This document shows, one piece after another, positions 13,401-22,400 of a stretch of DNA of 64,000 nucleotides. This DNA comes from Hyalella azteca. Lineage: Eukaryota > Arthropoda > Malacostraca > Amphipoda > Hyalellidae. The DNA is taken from NCBI RefSeq assembly GCF_000764305.2, contig NW_025931625.1, forward strand, positions 1-64,000. Reading direction: 5' to 3'. Below the pieces are notes generated by a model. The model did not search any database. It was not told the DNA's origin and saw only the letters and a program-made list of their open reading frames with translations. The translations under genes were made by a program, and so were the position numbers. The first letter of the stretch is position 1. The number at the start of each line of letters is the position of its first letter.

Positions 13401-16400
13401 CAATTTTTCTCCTGCTGTTCTTTTTTCCACGATCCCTTCTTAGCGAGCAATGCTTGTAGATGCGACCGTGTTTTTCACTTGCCTCCCTTTTCGATCGTCC
13501 TCATTCGTCGGCCACCTTTACCGCTTCTTTAGCATGCGTTGGCGCCAGCCCCACCTCACACACTACTACTTTTCTCACGTGTGTGTTGTGTGTGTTTTCG
13601 ATGCTCATGTGTCTGTGTTCACATTGCCTCGTGTTCGTGATGCCCAAGTCTCACGGCCTTGTGCCTGCAGGTGGGGAGACGTGAACGTGATCTCAAGTCT
13701 GCTGAAGCAGTTCTTCCAGCGCCTGCCGGAGCCGCTCGTGCCCAGCCACCTGCATCCTCTCTTGCTGCAGGCGGCCGCTGCTCCCCACCCTCACCAACGT
13801 CTGCTGCAGCTGCGTACCTTGGTTAGCCTGCATGTGTTGGCACGTGTTATACACTAGCGAATTCAGTAAAGGTGCACCGGCGGACGTGTTGCAGGTGCAC
13901 CAGCATCCGTGTTGCAGGTAGCTGGTTAACCTCTTGGTGCATTGTAGGTGCAACCATCTTGAGTGTTACGGTACGCATTTTTCACCTTTCTTTTAGGCGA
14001 TGTATAATCCGACGTGTTGCAGATGAGTCATCTAACACGGTTCGTGTTGCAGGTGCACGAGTTGCCCATGTTCCACTACGAGACCCTGAGGCTGCTGTGC
14101 CTGCACCTGCAGCAGGTGGTGCAGCACTCGCAATACAACAAGATGGACGCCCACAACCTGGCCATCGTATTCGGACCGACGTTGTTGCGTGCAACCCACG
14201 ACGACATTGCCAGGATGGTTACGGACACCCCCCGACAGTGCAGCGTAGTCGAAGCCCTCATCTCACATGTGGGTTGCACTGGATTTCACAAGTTACAGTT
14301 TTACAGGTTGCACTGGGTTCCAATGTTGCATGTGATGGAAGTTTAGGGTTGTATATGACAGTAGCTAAAGGTTAACGGCTGGTATTTCTGGGTTACATGG
14401 GGCGGCTGTTCAAGGCTGGAAAGGGCTGCAGCTCAAGATAACAATGAATTAGGTGAAGTTTCCCTTGTTACAGTTGAAGGAATGCGATGGTATATATACG
14501 GTATATATGTACAGTTAAGGGATATATGGGGTTGTAGTCCGGGGTTGCATTTCAAATATGCTTGGGGCTACAATTCAAGGACACAAGTGGCGGCACCTCG
14601 AGGTTGACTGGGTTGCATTCTGGGTCAAATGTTCATTGCAATCCAGGATTATCAACACTGCACATCAGGGTTGCATAGTTTGCAGTTCATGGCGTTATTT
14701 AGTCTCCAGTTCAGGGTTGTTACACTCGTGCAAATGACGGTGCAGTGGCTACTCTCTGACGGTGTAGTGGTTGCTTTCTGACTGTGCTCTTGCTGCGCGG
14801 ATTTTTTGCAGCTGGCCGCTGTTTGCTCTTCTCCCTTTACAGCATCATAGCTGTCATGACCTGTGCATAACATTTCCTGCATCTGTGCGCTGTTTATAAT
14901 TATTTTTTTTCATTAAAATTAATGGTTCCTCATACTCAGCTCCTGCTAAGTTACTCAAAAGCGGTCGCCAGGCCGGTTTCTACTCACTCTTTCAACTCAC
15001 TCTGAGGACTACGGTATATTGTAAGTATTCGTTTTGGTGTTCGCTGTATTTGGCTTTGAGCTGACTCAAGACGAGCACCCCTTAAACAAGCGTTTAATAA
15101 CAATTCAGGAAACTGCGCAATTGTGATGATTTCCTGGAGGCGTAGCACAAAATTTTATTAAAGGCAGAGATAATCTAAAACTAGCCTTAGTATTATTAGG
15201 AATATCTTACCAGGACTCCACTCCACTGTCTACTAATTGGCTGACTAATCTAGACCCTGCGTCCCAATGCGCTCCGTGGCGCCTGAACTCGTTCCGAACA
15301 CGTAATGAACTCGACTCGTACTCGTACGGTTCACATAAAGTGCCTTGGAAGCCTTAGTTAAGACTAAGGGTAACATTTTTTACTCAATACTCAGCCATAC
15401 ATCGACAGTTTTGCGGTGTTTGTCGGACCACTAACTAACTGCCATGTCAGTTAGTCAGACAAATTTTGCTAAATCTGTAATTAACTAAATTTAACTGGTA
15501 ACTGTCTATGGCCCTATTAGCAATAAATGGCTAACTTGTCATTCTTCAACCCATGTTTTCGAAACAATTCGTATCGTAATCGAAAAACTTGATTTATCCT
15601 TAATAATTAAGACAAATCTCGTCTCGTCTCGGTATGTCTCGTTTCAAATCTGTCTGTCTCGTCCCGGTTCATAAATAACCGGGACACAAGTTTTAAAATC
15701 CGGGACAGAAGTCTTGTCTCGGTTCATACGTTTATTCCGGGACAAATTTTACCCTCTGTCCCGTTATTTTTTTCCCGGAATTTTCTCGTCTCGTTACGTC
15801 TGTCTCGGTTCATTTCGAGAAAATTATTTCGAGACGCAGGAGTCTACAGTACTGTGCACCGACTGACGCTGCAGCGCTGCAGATCCGGATGTCGGTCTGC
15901 ATGGACGCCGTTTCAGACTGGGTGCGCTCTAACCGGCTCCAGCTCAATGCAGCAAAAACCAACTTCATTTGTTTCGCGACTGCTAGGCGATAGCTTCCGG
16001 CCAACCCTGTTCGCGTGGGCAACGAGTTCGTCATTCCTGTGTCTTCGGAACTTTCTATAAACAATCTCATTGCCAAAAAAATAACCACAGCTTGATTTGG
16101 CGCTCTGGAACGAATAAGCAAGCGACAGCCGCTGTCTCTCGAGGCCTTCTTGGTGGCGCTCGTTCTGACCCGATTTGACTATGGTATTAGCACACTCTAT
16201 GAACTTCCGACGAGGGCACTAAGTAAACTGCAATACCGTAATGAACGCTTCGGCATGACTCGTGTGCAATGAGCGAAAATTCGACCACGTGACGAGGATA
16301 TTGCGTTATCTTCACTGGCTGCGCATGCAGGAGAGCACGCAGTTCAAGGTCGCCGTTCTGAAGTCCCGATGCTTTCACGGTCTTGCGCCTCCCGATCTCA

Positions 16401-19400
16401 CGGAAGGTCTGCAGCGCGTGTCGGATCTGTGTCTGCCCTCTAGAAGACTACTGTGTTCGTCATCAACAGCGGACCTCGTTGACTCTCTACACGTCTATCT
16501 ACCGTCGGTGACACAGCGTTCCCGGTCGTCGGCTGTCGGCTTCCGTCTGTCGGCTTCCATAACTTTGGCTTCTTCGTTGCAGGTGTTTCGTCAACGCCTA
16601 AAGACTGAACTATTTCGTAGAGCTTATGAATCTGGTGTTTAGTCATTTTCATCCGTTCTCATCCTTTCTCGTGCCGTGAAACTAAGGCAATATTTTCTTG
16701 AGCACTATTCTGCGTAAGTAATAGCAGCGTAATAATATAACGATCGTCGTAATCATTTAATGATCCCTGCAGGCGGGCTGGTTCTTCAGTGATGCTGAAG
16801 AGGACCAAGTCCCACCAACCCCCGTCACAGGTGCTCCTCTTGGTGACTACGAGCCCCAGCCTCCCCAAGTGCAGGCTTTGCTCGACAACGCTGCTAAACT
16901 TTCGGGTGAGTTACTTTGCTCCTTCCTCCAACCCACATCCTGTCTCGTCTCCACAGCCTCCATCGTTCCCACAGCTTCTCCTGTTCCTCAACCATAATTT
17001 TTCCAACCCATTACCAGCTCCCCTCCCCTCTTCACAGTCTCCCGCACTTCTCGCAACCTCCCCTCTTCCCACCATCGCATCTTTGCTTCCCACCAGTTCT
17101 TTGTTCAACGCAGCTTTCCTTCACTGCTCACTTTCCTTTTTGTAGCTTCACCTAAACTTTTCCTTTCTACAACCCCATCAGCGTCCATTTCCTTGCTCCT
17201 GCTTCTCATTACGTTTTCCTTGCTTCTCAAAACTTCCATTCGCTTCTCAAATTTCCGCTTGCTTCTCTAAACCTCCTCTTGCTTCTCAAAACTTCCGCTT
17301 GCTTTTCATTGCCGCCTTTTGCTCCTCACGGCCCCCCTTGCTTCTCAAAACAGCTTTTGCTTTCACAACCTCCCTTTGTCTATCGTAACCGATTTTTTTT
17401 TTTTGCTTCCCACAATTGCTCCGCGTTCTATAGTCCCTACAAAAGCTTCAGCCCGCTTCCCACAATATCCTGTCGCCTAAAAAGCCTTCATGGTGATTCT
17501 GCCACTCCCCCCCCCCTCCATGCTAACCATAGCCTCCCAAGCTGCGCGCAACCACTTTCTCACTTTTCTACTTCCTCCTCTTGCTACCCGCTATGTCACG
17601 TTGCCCTCTTGCTACTCACCACGTCAGTCCAGGTTTGCCATTTTAACTTAACTGCGATCATGATTTATATTTCCTATAATTTACACCGAACGGTTTCAGC
17701 AGGTCTGGGCAAGTCGGAGAGCAAGAAGGTGCTCGTGTCATCAATAATTTCGGCGGCTAGCAGAAAAGTTCATAAGTCTCGCAATCGTCGCAGGAGCGAG
17801 GAAATCCTTGGGGAGTGGGGAAGCAGGGACCTGGAGCGGTCACGTGACGGGGGCGAGGTCCCCCAATACTCTTCTGTAGAAAACAACCCCAGAATATCCA
17901 GTGGGTCTGCCAATGATTCGGAGACCCATGCGGCTTCTGAAGTATCCCATGATAATGATGAAAGAAACGTTCCTCTTAACAACTCTTTAATTAACCACTC
18001 TGATACGTCCAGTATTGCTGAAGTGTCTAGACAGGATACAGATAACACTTTAAGACTCTCGGCAATGTCTCCGTCCGAACGTTCGTCATGTTCGGACGTC
18101 ACCATGAACTCTGACGTCGCCACACACGTCGGTGACTCCTCTATCTCCTCTGACGTCTACAGACGGCACGACGGGCGGTTATCAGTAGACGTGGCCAGAG
18201 AATCCATCTACGACGTTGCACGGACGAGTTTACCGTCAAGTCTGAACCATGATAGCTACAGAGACGCAACTCTTCGGCCCACCGGCGCCACGCCGTCATA
18301 CCGCGACCACAGCCGCACCAAGCAGCGCATCAAGCGCTTCGTCGACGAAACGAAAGCCAACCTCGACCGGCAGATCCCAGTAGTGCTCCACTCCTCCTCG
18401 GGACCTCTCTCCTCGTCAGGACTCCTTTCCTCTAGTGGGCCTTTCTCCTCTGCAGAGCCTCGTACCTCCGAAGGGTCCCTTTCCTCCCAAGGTATCCTTA
18501 ACATTGCAGGACCCCTCTCTTCTCGTCCTCTATCCTCCGGAGGGCCGCTACCTCCTCCCAGAAGACGGACTAGCGTCCGGCTAGACTTTGACAAACAATC
18601 CATCGATGCCGCCTGGTTGAAGGCAAAAAAGGATTTAGAAGAAGTGGATCCTTTAGATCTCATAGCCGATAATCCATCAGGTGAGCATCTATAATCGATA
18701 ATTGATCAATAATTTTGTAACTTCAGTATTTTTTCCGATAATGCAATCACACAATATTGTAATAAAAATTTAAAGTTACCTTCATTTTAGTTCTTTTCCA
18801 GAAATATATGATAAATTAACAAACAATAACCCTACTGTGCAGAGGTGCTTCAGTTGTTCGGGCACTCCGAGACCAGAAGCAACGAAGCCCTCAGTTTACC
18901 CTCACCCTGTGTGACGTCCGGCGATGCTGCGGACGAAGATGACGAAGTCTCCCTGACTAGCTTGCCCTTTGCTTGCGCCCCTTCTGCCCTCACTAACGTT
19001 TTACCCTCTCAGGTAAATGGGCAATGGGAACAAAATACTAACGAGGGAATCTACAGGAACACTCTAACGGCGAAAGCTTTACTTCGGCAGGGATACAATG
19101 GTAGCATTACTGGTCCTATTTCTTTCCTATCTCGTTCCATACGGGGCTCTCACTCAAATCTCCTTAATGTTTCTCTGTCGCCGTATACAACAGGTTCTCA
19201 GTCTGCCTCTGTCTCCTCTGTCTCAAGTACCGGGCCAATACCTGCTTGTCATAAATCACAAGTTGCATGCGTTTCTTCTCATTCTAAGTCTGTGACACCC
19301 AAGGTAGCAAATGTTATCGAAACACTTTTGTGTCCAGCGCTTGCAGTTGGTCACCCCTCTACTCGTACGTTCTATTCAACCCCTACTCCTCATACCCCAT

Positions 19401-22400
19401 TGTTCACGCCTTCCTTGGGCACAAATTCTTCAATAAATGTCAATATTTCACTGAACTGCATTGGTGACATAACCACTAATTCTTCCCCAAACGCAGATTT
19501 TTCCAATACCTCCTCCTATTTATCTTCAACCACTAATTCTTTACGAACCACAAATGTTATTTTAAGTACCAATTCCTCTAAAACAAATTATACTAATCCA
19601 ACTACCAATTCTTTTTCAACCACAATTCTTCCCCTAACCACCAATTCTCCTCTAACCACTGAAGCCTCCAGCTCGGCGGTAAGCCGTCCTCCTTGCACTA
19701 CTTACCCAATAACTTATCTTCCACGGCGCCATTCACTCGTCTCTTCCTGCTCGCTTCTTCCTCATTCCAATGTCCTTGTGAGACGGCATTCTGATCCTGG
19801 TGCTCAAAAAACGCGTGCCTTCAAATATCGCCAATTTTTCCATACACATTCATCTTGTAGAATGTCAACAACTGAGATACCTTTCACTGAACCGTTCCAC
19901 GCTCAACCTATCAATGGTGTTGCTGGCACTGCTAACTTTTACTCAACATTAAGCAGCGGAAGCATGCGACAAGGTTCTACTTTGTACAGTTGCTTGCCTC
20001 TTGACCCCGCTGTTGGAATGTCGACTAGAACGCTTAAGCTCGAGGACTGCACTGAACAGACTGATAGATCAGTCGGCGAGCACTGTACTAAATGGACTGA
20101 TGGGCCAGTCAGCAAGCACTGCACTGAACGGACTAGTGCATCAGTCGGCGAGCACTGCACTAAACAGACTGATGGACCAGTCAGCCAAGACTACACCGAA
20201 CGGACTGATGAATCAGTCGATTACTTCACTGAACGTACTGATGGACAAGTCAGCCAAGACTACACCGAACGGACTGATGAANGAACGGACTGATGGATCA
20301 GTCAGCGAGGACTGTACTAAAGGGACTGATGGATCAGTCAGCAAGGACTGCACTGAACGGACTGATGGATCAGTCAGCGAGCACTGTATTGAACGGACTG
20401 ATGGACCAGTCAGCCAAGACTACACCGAACTGACTGATGAATCAGTCGATTACTTCACTGAAGGTACTGATGGATCAGTCAGCGAGCACTGTACTGAACG
20501 GACTGATGAACCAGTCAGCCAAGACTACACCGAACTGACTGATGAATCAGTCAGAGATGGTTTAGACTCGGTATCGCGTGAATCTCCGAATCGCGGTTTG
20601 CCCATGCTTCAGAACTATGATAAAATCTCGTCAGCTTTGTCACTGACGTGTAAAGAATCATCAACTGCAACATCTGCAATGTCACAGTCTGAAGCCCCGC
20701 CAACTGCAACATCTGCAATGTCACAGTCTCAAGCTCTGCCGACGGCAATGTCCGTAATGTCACAGTCTGACGCACCCCCATTTGAAACATCACAGCCTTC
20801 TGTTATCTCATTCGAAATCCCAATATCTGCAGTGCCTCTAGCAGGAGCACCACCATTTGCTGCGTCGCCTTACGCGCCCTCTTCAGGCAGCCTTCGTGCA
20901 TCATCCGTTTGGGCAACGCGACCCACAGTTCCGAGGGCGCTACCCTGGCACTCCGTTGTGGCCAGCCTCTTGCCAGCTCAACTCTGCGTGTCTGATGCCG
21001 CTCTCTACGACGAACTGAAGAAGCCTGGCGTTTCCGACGCGTTCATATTTGATAAGATTAAAAAAAACTATAATTCCGACTCTTGTTTAGCAGCTACTCT
21101 CAAGACCCCGTATATTTCTGACCCTTCCTTGCATCGTGAGCTCTCAAAGCCTCGCATTCGTGACAGCTCTTCCCTTTCTTCCTCTGTCAAGGAGAAAAAA
21201 TTGTCACCCAACAAACGCTTCACTGAGTTCCTAAACAACTCTCTGTCCAGTGACGCCTGCGCCAACGTCGCCCTGCTCTCTTACAGATCAACTCCCTCCC
21301 TGTCGCCCATCTCAGGTGGCTACCAGCAGGTTCCATCGCCCCAGACTGCCAGCAGATTACCTCGTGAATTCTCTAACACCTTCAAAAGTATCACCAATTC
21401 ATCCACAAGGATCCCTATTTCGTCCAAGAGTATGCCCAGTTCACCCAACAGGATTCCCAGCTCGCCAAGAAGCATCTTGATCTCTCCCAAAAGTGTCCCT
21501 AGATCATCCAATAGTCCCTCCACTTCGTCAGAAAGCATAAAGACACAAGCTCCCTCAAGTGCACCCGAAGATCTTGTAGAGTCATGCGGACTCACGGTCG
21601 TCAGCCCCTGTGACAAGCTCGCCCTTCTTCCTGTTCCGACTTCTCCACCCTTGGGGAGACGTCCTTCGCTTGAGGGGTTGGGCACCGATTCCCCTTGCGT
21701 CCTCGCGCATCCCCTCGCTGATGCGTGCTCTTCTGATTTGCACTTCACAGCTTCTTCACACGTTCACACACCCTGCACTTCACTACTTCACTTTTCGAGC
21801 TGCGACTTTCCTTCTCAGCCTGACCTCGCGAGGGCTCTAGGGCGCGAGTGTCATTTGGTGAGTGGTTGAAGGGGAGTGTTATTTGGTGAGTGGTTGAAGG
21901 GGAGTGTTATTTGATGAGTGGTTGAAGGGGAATATCGTGTTGAGTGGTTAAGGGCTAGCGTCGTTTGGACGCGAGGGGTTGCAGGAGAGTGTTACGTGGT
22001 GAGTGGTTGAGGAGGGAGTGTCGTGTGGTGAGTGGTCGAAGTGTTGTGGTTTGAGTTGCTCGCCGTTCTGTGTTACTTGCAGCACTAGGTTTCTCTTGCA
22101 GCAACAGTGTTGCAGTATTACTGTCTTGAAGAAACGAGGTGTTCAAGCTAGGCTGTCCTACATTAACGCAGGTTTACACTTACAGTAGTGGAGGTTCTGC
22201 AGAACTTAGTTGTAGTAGTGGTATTTTACTATGGGTTTGTAGTATTGGTGTAGCAGTAACCCACTAACGTCAGCTCGCGTGTGCAGGAGGGCGGCAGGAG
22301 TCAGGTGACGTCTGCAGATGACGGCTCACGGCAGCTCGCCGACGACGGTAAGTTTCTACCACATTTCATTCACTTCCAACCTATTCGTAACTTCTGCAAG

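Noticed and set aside
16911..17155. Ser/Leu/Pro ORFs in the polypyrimidine intron
   Set aside because: Explained by C/T-rich composition; the flanking exons join in phase without it.
17279..17702. Upstream extension of the RhoGAP exon reading frame
   Set aside because: Open by chance through the intron; the CAGCAG acceptor gives the correct phase join to the exon at 16905.
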